Source: Nocardia jinanensis
GTDB lineage: Bacteria; Actinomycetota; Actinomycetes; Mycobacteriales; Mycobacteriaceae
Length of the DNA stretch: 64,000 nucleotides
Assembly: GCF_014645735.1 (NCBI RefSeq)
Contig: NZ_BMMH01000005.1
Span: forward strand, 186,001 to 250,000
Reading direction: 5' to 3'
The notes beneath the pieces were generated by a model that saw nothing but the letters and a program-made list of their open reading frames with translations, did not search any database and was not told the DNA's origin. The position numbers and the translations under genes are program-made. Shown piece by piece: positions 7,480 to 16,354 of this stretch (position 1 is the first letter of the stretch; every line of letters begins with the position of its first letter).

Positions 7480-8329
7480 ACGCGCGCAGGTCGAGCGTAA
7501 TCGCCACAACGGTCACAAGCCCGGCGACGAAAGGCTCGGTCGCGGGGAGGTCGGCACTCTCGCCGCGCTGCTGGAGCTCGAGCAGATCGATATCAACATC
7601 TTCCGCGGCCGCAACGCCGATCACGGCCTACCACGGAGCCGGCTCTACGGAGGCCAGGTCGCCGCGCAGGCGTTACGCGCCGCAGGTCACACGGTCGCCC
7701 CGGATCGGCTGCCGCATTCCCTGCACGGCTACTTCCTGCGCACCGGCCGCCCCGATCTTCCGGTGCTGTACCAGGTGGACCGCGACCGAGACGGACGATC
7801 CTTCTCGGCCCGCCACGTCAGCGCGATCCAGAACGGACAGATCATCTTCTCGATGCTCGCCTCGTTCCACACCGGCGAGGCCGGCGGTACGCACGATGGG
7901 TTACCACGCCGCGAGGCACCCGATCCCGAACAGGTCGAACCACACCGAGCCGCATTCCGCGACCGACTCGTGGATATCCGCGAGATCACCCATACCACCG
8001 AATCCGAGGACCGGGTGTCGGATCTGATGTGGATTCGCTCGGCAACCCCATTGCCCGACGACCCCCTTGTGCACGCTTGTGCCCTCGCCTACGTCTCCGA
8101 CCTCGGCAGCGGATACGGGCAACTGTCCGATCCCGGGATTCCCAGCGGCGGCCCCAGCGTCGACCATGCGTTGTGGTTCCATGACCGGCTGAAGCTGGAC
8201 GATTGGGTACTCCTCGACCTGTGGCCGACGATGGCCGGGGGCGCCCGCGGGCTGTATCACGGCAGTATCCGGTCCCCGGCCGGCAGGCTCGGCGCCACCC
8301 TGAGCCAGGAGATGCTGCTCCGGTCCTGA
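7472..8329 (+). CDS. Acyl-CoA thioesterase II (TesB-like)
   Basis: 285 residues with two hot-dog repeats. The N-terminal half has LYGGQVAAQALRAAGHTV and HSLHGYFLRTG; the C-terminal half ends SVDHALWFHDRL and LGATLSQEMLLR, both typical of TesB. It hydrolyses acyl-CoA to free acid and CoA, and in catabolic clusters it often frees CoA from dead-end intermediates. Relatives usually begin near LAALLELEQID, so the first 27 residues are an extension or the true start is further in. Three TesB-like genes occur in this window (also 15385 and 23149), each near a different regulator. Confidence 0.9.
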   Translation: MAERAQVERNRHNGHKPGDERLGRGEVGTLAALLELEQIDINIFRGRNADHGLPRSRLYGGQVAAQALRAAGHTVAPDRLPHSLHGYFLRTGRPDLPVLYQVDRDRDGRSFSARHVSAIQNGQIIFSMLASFHTGEAGGTHDGLPRREAPDPEQVEPHRAAFRDRLVDIREITHTTESEDRVSDLMWIRSATPLPDDPLVHACALAYVSDLGSGYGQLSDPGIPSGGPSVDHALWFHDRLKLDDWVLLDLWPTMAGGARGLYHGSIRSPAGRLGATLSQEMLLRS

Positions 8330-8754
8330 ACCTGCGGCGCCGGCGTCGTCGGCGGAGAACACGTGATCGCGACCCACCGCGCGGGCGTCTCGTCGAAAAT
8401 CGGGCCTGGCCTGTTCGCGGGTCCGATCACGCCGGTGAGCGCGCCATTCAGCGCATGCCGTTTCCGGCCGGTCGGCACAGACAGCCGTCCCGTCCGACGA
8501 CGGGTTCGCATAGGCAACAGTGTCCGATTTGCTCGATTCCTCGGCCCATATCAGTAAGCTGGCGATCAGCTACAAAGCCGCGTCGGTACCCGATCGGCGG
8601 CGTGTTCGGCCACCGGAGAGCGCGCCGGAACCCGGCGACCGCCCGCGGCGCGCTCGAGAAAGGCCAGAAAGAACATGTGGTGGATCCGGATCACAGTGCC
8701 CGGAGGCGACCTGTCGCACCGGCCCGCCACCGGCGATCGGGTAGCGACCTCTCG
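8330..8754. other. Intergenic region, about 425 bp
   Basis: No gene is recognised. The frame of the downstream regulator stays open through here but has Arg-rich nonsense composition. A small inverted repeat, AGCTG/CAGCT, lies at 8557-8571. Confidence 0.5.
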
Positions 8755-11061
8755 ATGACCGCGACGGCACCACCGCACAGCTCATCCGGAAACCTGCCTG
8801 CGGATCTGACCAGCTTCGTCGGCCGGCGACCCGAACGAACCGAGATCCGACAGCTGCTGGCGAACACGCGGCTCGTGACGCTCACCGGCTTCGGCGGGGT
8901 CGGCAAGACCAGGCTCGCACTGCGGGTGGGGGCAGATGTACGCCGGGCCTTCCACCACGGAGTATGGTTCGCCGAACTCGCGGAGCTGACAAATCCCGCC
9001 CTGCTCGCGGACACCATCGCCAAGGTCTTCGGACTGCACACCCAGACCACGGGAAGTGCGCTGCAATCACTGACGGAGCATCTCGCCACCCGCAACGTCC
9101 TCATCGTGCTGGACAACTGTGAGCATCTGATCGACGCCTGCGCGGAGTTGGCGGACATCCTGCTGCGTGCTTGTCCCGATGTCCATATCCTTGCGACCAG
9201 CCGTGAACCGCTCGGTATCGTCGGTGAGACCGTGCTTCCGGTCGCACCACTGCCCGTTCCTCCGACGCAGGTCACCGGATCCGGCGCCGTCACGGAGTAC
9301 GAGGCGATCACCCTGTTCCGGGATCGCGCGGTCGCCGTGACCCCCGGCTTCCGGATCGGCGACGACAATCGCGACGATGTCGCCGGAATCTGCCGCCGCC
9401 TGGAGGGCATCCCGCTGGCACTCGAGCTGGCCGCCGTACGCTTACGCGGGCTTTCCACCGCTCAGCTCCTGGAACAACTCGATGACCGGTTACAACTGCT
9501 GAATGCCGGCAGCCGGGTCGCCCCGAGCCGGCAACGCACGCTCCGGGGCTGCATCGAATGGAGCTACGACCTGTGCACGGCGCGCGAACAACGACTGTGG
9601 GCCGGCATCGCGGTCTTCTCGGGTGGATTCGAACTCGACGCGGCGCACGCTGTCTGCGGCGGCACCGGGCACCACGGCGCGGAACTGCTCGACACAGTGT
9701 TGTCACTGGTCGATAAATCCATCCTGATCAGCGAAGATGTCGGCGGCCGGATGCGGTACCGGATGCTGGAGGTCATCCGGCAGTACGGCGAGGAACGGTT
9801 GCGTTCGCTCGATGACGAGTATGTGATCCGGCTCCGGCACAGCGAGTTCTACGCCGGGTTGTCCGAACAGGCCGCCGAGGAGTGGCTCAGCCCCCGCCAA
9901 GGCGCGTGGATGGACCGGCTTCGACGTGAGCACGCCAATTTCCAGCGCGCGCTCACGTTCAGTCTCGCCCAACCGCAGGCCACCACGGCCGGCCTACGCA
10001 TCGCCGGGGTCTTACACGAACACTGGATCGCGTTGGGCGCGATCGCCGAGGCCCGGCACTGGTGCGAGCGGCTGCTCATGGGCGAGCCGGTCACGTCCGA
10101 GCTCTACGCGGGCGTGGTGAGCACCGCGGCGTGGATGGCGATCATGCAGGGAGATCTCGCCTGCGCCGATACGCTCATCACCACGGGATCCACCATGGCG
10201 GGCCTGGACGACGTGGCGCGGACGTGGTTCGACAACCTCGCCGGACTCCTCGCGATGTACGACGGCAGCGATCTGGACGAGTCGATCGCCGTGAACGAGC
10301 GTGCGCTGGTCATCGTCCGCGGCACCGACGATGTCAGGCGTGAGATCACCACCCTGATCCTCTTGCAGTTGGCGCATTGTTACGCGGGCCATCACACGGA
10401 GGCATTGCGTCACCACGAGATGTGCCTGCGGTTGTGCGCCGATATCGGCGACTCCTGGTACGCCTCCTACAGCCTGTGGAATGCCGGCATCGTGCACTGG
10501 TTCGACGGTGACTCCCGAGCCGCCCGCACCGCGCTACGGCGTAGTCTGCGACTCAAACGAGACGTTCGTGACGAGTTCGGTGTAGCCATCGCCCTGGAGG
10601 CCATGGCCTGGGTTACGCCCGAACCGAGGCGCGCCGCCACGCTGCTCGGCATTGCCGCTACCCGATGGGGAACAATCGGGATGCAGGTGCGGAAAATTCC
10701 CGCGACGGCCCATTGGCACAATGCCTGCGAAGACCGGTTGCGAACCCAACTCGGAGCCGACGGCCTATCGCAAGCACTGGCAGAGTCCGCGAAGTTCGAC
10801 GCCACGGCGGGGCTGGATTACGCACTCGACGACGGTGCCAAGCCGACCGATACCGTGCCCCCACAGACCGCGCCGCCGCTGACGCGTCGTGAGCAAGAAG
10901 TTGCGACGCTCGTATCCCGTGGCCTGTCCAACCGCGAGATCGCCGGCAACCTGGTGATCGCCCAGCGCACCGCGGAGACGCACGTCGAACATATCCTCAC
11001 CAAACTGGGATTCACCTCACGCGTGCAGATCGCCGCCTGGATAGCGGAGCAGCCGCGCTGA
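8755..11061 (+). CDS. LuxR-family regulator with N-terminal ATPase domain
   Basis: 768 residues. An NB-ARC/AAA-like ATPase comes first: Walker A is GFGGVGKT (residues 45-52), Walker B is VLIVLDNCEHL, and LATSREPL is the sensor region. A helical TPR-like middle follows (about 400-680). The C-terminal LuxR helix-turn-helix reads LTRREQEVATLVSRGLSNRE and AQRTAETHVEHILTKLGF. Such large ATP-dependent regulators act as ligand-gated activators. The ATG at 8755 starts the protein just before the conserved LTSFVGRR; the longer open frame upstream has no homology. The ribosome site is weak. No partner gene is obvious, although thioesterase and MaoC genes flank it. Confidence 0.88.
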   Translation: MTATAPPHSSSGNLPADLTSFVGRRPERTEIRQLLANTRLVTLTGFGGVGKTRLALRVGADVRRAFHHGVWFAELAELTNPALLADTIAKVFGLHTQTTGSALQSLTEHLATRNVLIVLDNCEHLIDACAELADILLRACPDVHILATSREPLGIVGETVLPVAPLPVPPTQVTGSGAVTEYEAITLFRDRAVAVTPGFRIGDDNRDDVAGICRRLEGIPLALELAAVRLRGLSTAQLLEQLDDRLQLLNAGSRVAPSRQRTLRGCIEWSYDLCTAREQRLWAGIAVFSGGFELDAAHAVCGGTGHHGAELLDTVLSLVDKSILISEDVGGRMRYRMLEVIRQYGEERLRSLDDEYVIRLRHSEFYAGLSEQAAEEWLSPRQGAWMDRLRREHANFQRALTFSLAQPQATTAGLRIAGVLHEHWIALGAIAEARHWCERLLMGEPVTSELYAGVVSTAAWMAIMQGDLACADTLITTGSTMAGLDDVARTWFDNLAGLLAMYDGSDLDESIAVNERALVIVRGTDDVRREITTLILLQLAHCYAGHHTEALRHHEMCLRLCADIGDSWYASYSLWNAGIVHWFDGDSRAARTALRRSLRLKRDVRDEFGVAIALEAMAWVTPEPRRAATLLGIAATRWGTIGMQVRKIPATAHWHNACEDRLRTQLGADGLSQALAESAKFDATAGLDYALDDGAKPTDTVPPQTAPPLTRREQEVATLVSRGLSNREIAGNLVIAQRTAETHVEHILTKLGFTSRVQIAAWIAEQPR

Positions 11062-11226
11062 CGGTCGGCCGCAGGCACGCGCGTTCCGCCGAACGCTGCC
11101 TACTCGGTCGCCGCGGGGAACCGTTCGCAGGTTCCTCGTCGCGGCGCTGCCATCGGCATGAGGATCGGTTCATCGTGTCTCCCGCCGTCGCCCCACCCAT
11201 CCCGCAGGCCGTATATTACGATGAAT

Positions 11227-11245
11227 TATCTATCTAATTAGGTAG
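11227..11245 (+). promoter_or_regulatory. AT-rich palindrome before the MaoC-like gene
   Basis: CTATCTAATTAGGTAG (11230-11245) is a palindrome with one mismatched pair around CTAATTAG. It overlaps TTATCTATC, a 7/9 match to the recurring AT-rich element. It lies 30 nt before the start at 11275 and could block RNA polymerase if bound. Confidence 0.5.
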
Positions 11246-11274
11246 GCTGGCTTCAGGAACGGAAGGTCGACGGC

Positions 11275-11760
11275 ATGCACAACGACGGGACCACGAACCC
11301 TTGGGGCATCGCACCCGCCCTACAAGGACGGACCTTCGAGGACCTGGTGCCCGGCAGCCGATTCCGGACCGGCAGCCGCACGATCACCGAATCCGACCTG
11401 ATCGCCTTCGTGACCCTCACCGGACTCAATGAGCCACTGTTCCTGGACGAGCAGGGCTCTGTCGAGGCAGGCTATCCCGGACGCATAATCCCCGGGACCC
11501 TCACCTTCGCCTACGCCGAAGGCCTCGTCGTACAGACCGGCGTCCTACACGGGACCGGCATGGCCTTCTTACATGCCGACCTGGACATCAAAGCGCCCGT
11601 CCTCGCCGGCGACACCATCACCGTCCTGGTCGAGGTGCTGGAATCCAGACCTACCACTTCGGGCGCCAAAGGCATTGTCAAGACCAAGAATTCGGTCGTC
11701 AAACGCGATGGGACGGTCGCACTCGAATACCAGCCGGTCCGGCTGGTCCGGGGTCGCTGA
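11275..11760 (+). CDS. MaoC-like hot-dog protein, hydratase motif degenerate
   Basis: 161 residues with a MaoC/hydratase-2 type hot-dog fold: ITESDLIAFVTLTGLNEPLF, then GRIIPGTLTFAYAEGLV. In active (R)-enoyl-CoA hydratases the first motif is LTGDxNPLHxD, with Asp and His catalytic. Here the Asp is Leu and the His is Phe, so classical hydratase activity is doubtful. It may be a structural partner, a thioesterase-like enzyme or a binder. A GGAAGG site precedes the ATG. It stands 223 nt before the fused acyl-CoA dehydrogenase gene on the same strand. Confidence 0.82.
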   Translation: MHNDGTTNPWGIAPALQGRTFEDLVPGSRFRTGSRTITESDLIAFVTLTGLNEPLFLDEQGSVEAGYPGRIIPGTLTFAYAEGLVVQTGVLHGTGMAFLHADLDIKAPVLAGDTITVLVEVLESRPTTSGAKGIVKTKNSVVKRDGTVALEYQPVRLVRGR

Positions 11761-11983
11761 CGTATTCCGCGCCACCTTGCACCGGCCCGACCGACCGGTC
11801 CGGTGTTCCGACTCCGGTCACGGCGGCCGCCGTCGAGCTACCGACTGTCGCACACGCGGCCACAGCGGCGCATCCATAGACCCCTCGACCGCAGTGCTTA
11901 TAGATATATAATTTCACTTTTACAGCCTATTTCGAATCGTCCAGGGCTCACCGTATGCCCGGCGAAGGAAGGACCGGGACCGA

Positions 11984-14242
11984 ATGAAACCGATCACCGC
12001 GGCCGCCGATACCGAGGATCAACAGTCCCTCGCCGACGCCCTTGCGCAGTTGTTCAACAAGGACTGGAACGAGGGGGCTGCACACAAGGCGATCGCCGAG
12101 CCGGAAACCCTCAGCGAGCGTCCCCTGTGGTCGAAATTGGCCGCACTCGGTGTGGCGGGCCTGCCGATACCTCAGGAACGCGGCGGCTCGGGCGGGCGAT
12201 GGTCCGACCTCGCGCTGGCTCTCGAAGTCTGCGGAGCGGCGATCGCGCCGACCCCCGCGGTGGCGGTGGCCGGCACCCTCGGCGCTCTCGGCATCCTCGA
12301 TCCGGATACCGTCGCGCCGACGCTGGCCGATATCGCGGCAGGTGACACGGTCGCCACCATCGCCTGGACCCCGCGCGACGAGCTGTGGGGAGCACCGGGA
12401 GGCTTTCGTGCCACCGGCGACGACGACACGGTCGCGGTGACAGGAGACGCGCAGCTCGTACTCTCGCCGGAGGCGGATATCGTGCTGGTCCTGGCAGAAC
12501 ACCCGTCCGGGCCAGTGCTCGTGGCAGTGTCGCGCACCGCCATCGGGGCCGATATGCAGCGCACACCGGGACTCGATCTGCTGCGGCCGCTGGGCGCCCT
12601 GCACCTCGACCACGCCGAAGGCACCGTCCTGGCCCGTGGTGATATCGCTCTGCGCGCGGTCCGCCGCAGCCTGGTGACCGCGGCGGGCGCGCTGTCCTCC
12701 GAACTCGTGGGCCTGGCGGCGCAGTGCCTGCAGGGCGCGGTCGCCTACGCCGGACAGCGCGAACAGTTCGGCCGGGTGATCGGATCGTTCCAGGCGATCA
12801 AGCACAAGCTCGCCGATATGCTGGCCGGGGTGGAGCTGGCGCGCGCGGCGAGCCGGAATGTGGCCGAGTTGCTCGATACGGCCGCCTCCGACGACGCGTT
12901 GGACGACGCGGTGGCGCTGGCACTGCTGGAGTCGGTCGCGGTCGCCAAGCGGGTGAGCGCCGACTACATCCAGGTTCTCGGCGGGGTCGGCTACACCTGG
13001 GAGCACGAGGCACACCTCTACTATCGCCGCGCCGGTGCGGCAGCCCCGCTTTTCGGCGGCGCTGTGGCCCACCGCAACCGATTGGATCCGACGACACATA
13101 CCGTGGGACAGAGTGATCCGGAGGGCACGCAGTGGCCGGAGGGTAGCGCGGCCGCCGAGCTCGCCGCGCATGTGCGTGATCTGCAGCCGGCCTATCAGCA
13201 GAAGTGGGGCGACGACGACTCGTTCGCGGCCCGGCTCGACTGGCAGCGGCGGCTGCACGAGACCGGCTGGATCGCGCCGCAATGGCCTGCCGAATTCGGC
13301 GGACGCGGGCTCGGCATCGTCGATCAGGTCACGTGTGACCGTGTACTCGCCGAGCTGCGCACTCCCCTGTTGGCCGGGATACTCGGTGTCAACAATGTCG
13401 CGCCCACCCTGATGCGTTACGGCACAACGGAACAGCAACAGCATTTGCGCGCCATCCAATCCGGCGCGGAGATCTGGTGCCAGGGCTTCTCCGAACCCGG
13501 CGCGGGCAGCGACCTCGCCGGGTTGCGCACCAAGGCTGTTCTGGACGGCGACGAGTTCGTGATAGACGGGCAGAAGATCTGGACCTCGGAGGGTATGGAG
13601 GCCACGCACTGCCTGCTGCTGGTCCGGACCGACCCGCAGGCACCCCCGCACAAGGGCATTTCCGCGCTGCTCGTACCGATGGACACACTGGGGATCACCA
13701 GGCGTCCGATCACCCAGATCACCGGTGAGGGTGGCTTCGCGGAAGTGTTCTTCGACAGCGTCCGGGTGCCCCGCAGTGCACTGCTCGGGCCACTGCACGA
13801 AGGATGGAAGGTCACCATGACGACCCTGGGCTTCGAGCGCGCAGGCGTCATCGTGCTCGCGGCCGGTCTCGAGCAGAGCGTCTACGACGTGGTCGCCGCC
13901 CTCGCCGACCATGACCTCGATTCCAGCACGCGGGCAGAGCTGACCGACCGGCTCGTGGAGGCGCGCGCGCTGGGGCTACTCGGCAAACGCGCGCTCGGCA
14001 AGATCGCCGACGGCGGCGCGCCGGGGGCCGAGCACTCGGTTATCAAACTGGTCTGGAGTCTCACGATGCAGGCCATCGGCGACACCCACCTGGCCGCACT
14101 CGGCCTGGACGGCATCACCGCGGCGCGTGGCCGGGTCGCGCAACGCGCCTATCTCAGCTCGCGGGTCGCGACGATTGCGGGCGGCACCACCGAGGTGATG
14201 CGCAATATTCTCGCGGAACGGGTACTCGGCCTGCCGAAATAG
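11984..14242 (+). CDS. Fused two-domain acyl-CoA dehydrogenase
   Basis: 752 residues, twice the usual length. Residues 1-370 are one acyl-CoA dehydrogenase unit (GLPIPQERGGSG, AYAGQREQFGRVIGSFQAIK, GGVGYTWEHEAHLYYRR). Residues 390-752 are a second (GWIAPQWPAEFGGRGLG, WCQGFSEPGAGSDLAGL, KIWTSEG, and the end GGTTEVMRNILAERVLGLP). In sterol-degrading actinobacteria, alpha2beta2 acyl-CoA dehydrogenases are usually encoded by two genes; fused forms such as mycobacterial FadE34 act on bulky steroid side-chain CoA esters. FAD-dependent alpha,beta-dehydrogenation of a bulky acyl-CoA is therefore likely. A GGAAGGA site precedes the ATG. The gene is followed by a convergent gntR. Confidence 0.92.
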   Translation: MKPITAAADTEDQQSLADALAQLFNKDWNEGAAHKAIAEPETLSERPLWSKLAALGVAGLPIPQERGGSGGRWSDLALALEVCGAAIAPTPAVAVAGTLGALGILDPDTVAPTLADIAAGDTVATIAWTPRDELWGAPGGFRATGDDDTVAVTGDAQLVLSPEADIVLVLAEHPSGPVLVAVSRTAIGADMQRTPGLDLLRPLGALHLDHAEGTVLARGDIALRAVRRSLVTAAGALSSELVGLAAQCLQGAVAYAGQREQFGRVIGSFQAIKHKLADMLAGVELARAASRNVAELLDTAASDDALDDAVALALLESVAVAKRVSADYIQVLGGVGYTWEHEAHLYYRRAGAAAPLFGGAVAHRNRLDPTTHTVGQSDPEGTQWPEGSAAAELAAHVRDLQPAYQQKWGDDDSFAARLDWQRRLHETGWIAPQWPAEFGGRGLGIVDQVTCDRVLAELRTPLLAGILGVNNVAPTLMRYGTTEQQQHLRAIQSGAEIWCQGFSEPGAGSDLAGLRTKAVLDGDEFVIDGQKIWTSEGMEATHCLLLVRTDPQAPPHKGISALLVPMDTLGITRRPITQITGEGGFAEVFFDSVRVPRSALLGPLHEGWKVTMTTLGFERAGVIVLAAGLEQSVYDVVAALADHDLDSSTRAELTDRLVEARALGLLGKRALGKIADGGAPGAEHSVIKLVWSLTMQAIGDTHLAALGLDGITAARGRVAQRAYLSSRVATIAGGTTEVMRNILAERVLGLPK

Positions 14243-14361
14243 GCGGCCCGGAAACGACTACAGCGTGGCCACGGTGGAGATCCATCGCGGCCGCGCTGTC
14301 CGGGGCCGCGGCGGCCCGGCGTCGTATCGGGCACTCGGTGGTCGACCCGCCGCGGCTTCGG

Positions 14362-15114
14362 TTACTGCAGGACGTCGAGCACGGATTCTTCCGGACTCTT
14401 CATCATGAATTCCTTGACCTGCGTCAAGTGACTACGCCAGAACGCGACCGCCTTGTCCGGATTCTTGTCCCGGATGAGCTGCACGAGCTTGACGTGCGCT
14501 CGATGCGCCGTCGAGGCAGTCGACTCGACTCCCGGATCACCGCGATTCTCGTGGACGAACTTCTCGACCTGGCCGGCGATGATCGAGTACAAGATGTCCA
14601 GCAGGACGATCATCGTCTGATTGCCCGCGAGTTCCATCAGAAGACGATGGAACTCGAGATCGTACAGCCGGCCGAAGGCAACCGGGTCATCGAGCACCCG
14701 TTCGCCCTCGGCCACCATCGCGTCGAGCCGGCGAAGATCGGCGGCCGAGCGTTTGCGTGCCAGAATCGCCACTGCCGCAGCTTCCAGCTGGACCCGCGCT
14801 TCGTGCACGTCGGCGAGAGTGGTCTTACGGTATTGCAGCAACGTTCCCGCGTACCGTGCCGCCACGTCGATATCGGGGAGCAGTACGCGGGCCCCGCCGC
14901 GAGCGCCGCGCCGGATCTGAATGATCTGCTCGGACTCCAGAATCCGGAATGCCTCACGCAAGGTGGGCCGGGAGACCCCGAATTGCTCCATGAGCTCGGA
15001 TTCCGACATCAAGGCGTCACCTTCGCGCAGCTCGCCGGTCACGATCTGCCTGCGCAGGTGCGCGGCGATCATCTCACCCGCCTTCGGCACTCGAACAACG
15101 GTCGAATTGAGCAT
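14362..15114 (-). CDS. GntR/FadR-type transcriptional regulator (FCD domain)
   Basis: About 250 residues from the ATG preceded by GAGG at 6 nt; an upstream in-frame ATG at 15162 is possible. The winged helix reads VRVPKAGEMIAAHLRRQIV, SELMEQFGVSRPTLREAF and RRGARGGARV. The FCD domain follows, with LYDLEFHRLLMELAGNQTM and the closing HxxHVKLVQLIRD helix. The protein closely resembles the regulator at 21805, including the GARGGARV wing, so the two form a subfamily distinct from those at 2248 and 30144. It is convergent with the fused acyl-CoA dehydrogenase and divergent from the thioesterase at 15385, the likely target, with an AT-rich element between. Confidence 0.9.
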   Translation of the reverse strand: MLNSTVVRVPKAGEMIAAHLRRQIVTGELREGDALMSESELMEQFGVSRPTLREAFRILESEQIIQIRRGARGGARVLLPDIDVAARYAGTLLQYRKTTLADVHEARVQLEAAAVAILARKRSAADLRRLDAMVAEGERVLDDPVAFGRLYDLEFHRLLMELAGNQTMIVLLDILYSIIAGQVEKFVHENRGDPGVESTASTAHRAHVKLVQLIRDKNPDKAVAFWRSHLTQVKEFMMKSPEESVLDVLQ

Positions 15115-15319
15115 GGCGGACCTCGGCTCCCTCTCACGCTTTCGGTTAGCTGATACCACCATTATCACCGATAAGCCGCAGGCCGCGCGCAGCGCAGCCC
15201 GAATGTCGGCCGCGGACGGTTCCGAGGCGATCGACCTCTCCCGAAACACACCGGATCTCCGGGGCAGGCGGACGGCGCCTGGGGAGCTACTGGCCGCGCG
15301 AGTGATATAACTAAATTTT

Positions 15320-15328
15320 TAATCTAAT
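15320..15328 (+). promoter_or_regulatory. TAATCTAAT element before the thioesterase gene
   Basis: 8/9 match to the recurring TAATCTATT element, in an AT-rich tract (15304-15330) between divergent gntR and thioesterase genes. It is 57 nt upstream of the ATG at 15385. Confidence 0.45.
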
Positions 15329-15384
15329 ATGTCGGCCCCGCAGGGCCGGTACGACCTGCCCGGCAAGAGAAGGAGGTCCCGGCG

Positions 15385-16263
15385 ATGAGCACGGCGGCCC
15401 GCACGACCGATCCGTTTTCCTTGGCAGAAGTTCTGGGCATCCATCCGATCGGCGGTTCCGAATTCATCGGCCCCGCACGCCCCACAGCCGGACCGCGCAT
15501 CTTGGGTGGCGTCACCGTGGCACAAGCCCTGCTGGCCGCATGGACGACGGTCCCCGACGGCAGGCCGGTTCATTGCCTGCAGAGCACATTTCTGCGACCC
15601 GGCTACAGCGACACCCCCGTCACCTACCGCGTTCACCCGCTCTACGACGGCACCTCCTACACGACCCGGATGGTCAGCGCGACGCAGCGAGAACGCACCA
15701 TTTTCACCGGCACCGTCTCCTTCCAGGAACCCGAATCCGGGCCGTCCCACCAGGTACCGGAGTTGTCGGCGCCCGCACCGGCAAAGGTCGCGCCCGCCGC
15801 GCAGATGTGGAAGGGCGACCGGGCGAGTCTGTCGTGGCTGGCGGCCGTCGAACGGACCACGTTGCTGGAGTACCGTTTTCCCGTCACGCCGACCAGAGTC
15901 GCCACCGCCCAGGGCACGGTCGTTCCGCCATGGCACCAACTGTGGGTTCGCCCACGGACACCGACGCCGGGCGACGATCGGATGCAGGCCGCGACACTCG
16001 CTTACATCACCGATGTGCTGCTACTGTCCACGGCCCTGGGACCCCACCGCATCACAACTCAGGACCCCGGCCTCCGGTTCGCGACCGTGAACCACAGCAT
16101 CTGGTTCCACTCGCCGTGCCGGGTCGACGACTGGCTGCTCTACGAGCAGGAAGGCACCTGGGCCGGATCGGGACGCGCACTGTGCCGCGGCTCGATCTTC
16201 CTCCGCGACGGCACCTTGGCGGCAACCGTCACACAGGAAGGAATGATCCGAACCTCCGAATGA
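15385..16263 (+). CDS. Acyl-CoA thioesterase (TesB-like, double hot-dog)
   Basis: 292 residues. The first hot-dog contains GGVTVAQALLAAWTTVPDG and LQSTFLRPGYSDTPVTY; the second ends TVNHSIWFHSPCRVDDWLLY and GSIFLRDGTLAATVTQEGMI. This is the TesB layout, although the first-domain motif differs from the LYGGQ of the gene at 7472. AAGGAGG lies 8 nt before the ATG. It is divergent from a GntR gene and convergent with a Rieske oxygenase gene. It probably hydrolyses a bulky acyl-CoA. Confidence 0.88.
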   Translation: MSTAARTTDPFSLAEVLGIHPIGGSEFIGPARPTAGPRILGGVTVAQALLAAWTTVPDGRPVHCLQSTFLRPGYSDTPVTYRVHPLYDGTSYTTRMVSATQRERTIFTGTVSFQEPESGPSHQVPELSAPAPAKVAPAAQMWKGDRASLSWLAAVERTTLLEYRFPVTPTRVATAQGTVVPPWHQLWVRPRTPTPGDDRMQAATLAYITDVLLLSTALGPHRITTQDPGLRFATVNHSIWFHSPCRVDDWLLYEQEGTWAGSGRALCRGSIFLRDGTLAATVTQEGMIRTSE

Positions 16264-16354
16264 GCGGCCGCTCGACAGCCTTCGCCCGCGTTCACACTCG
16301 CCGGCCGACGACCGGAGCCGACGCAATCACGCCACCTTCCCGGACAAGGCGGCT

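Noticed and set aside
8203..8754. N-terminal extension of the LuxR/ATPase regulator by 184 residues
   Set aside because: The stretch overlaps the end of the thioesterase gene, is Arg/Pro/His-rich and has no homology. The family starts near LTSFVGRR, just after the chosen ATG.
11948..13912. 654-residue open frame on the minus strand
   Set aside because: It is antisense to the fused acyl-CoA dehydrogenase, with no domain or ribosome site.
14286..14310. CGCGGCC/GGCCGCG hairpin between the fused dehydrogenase and gntR
   Set aside because: Seven-bp arms in very GC-rich DNA with no T run; too weak to call a terminator.
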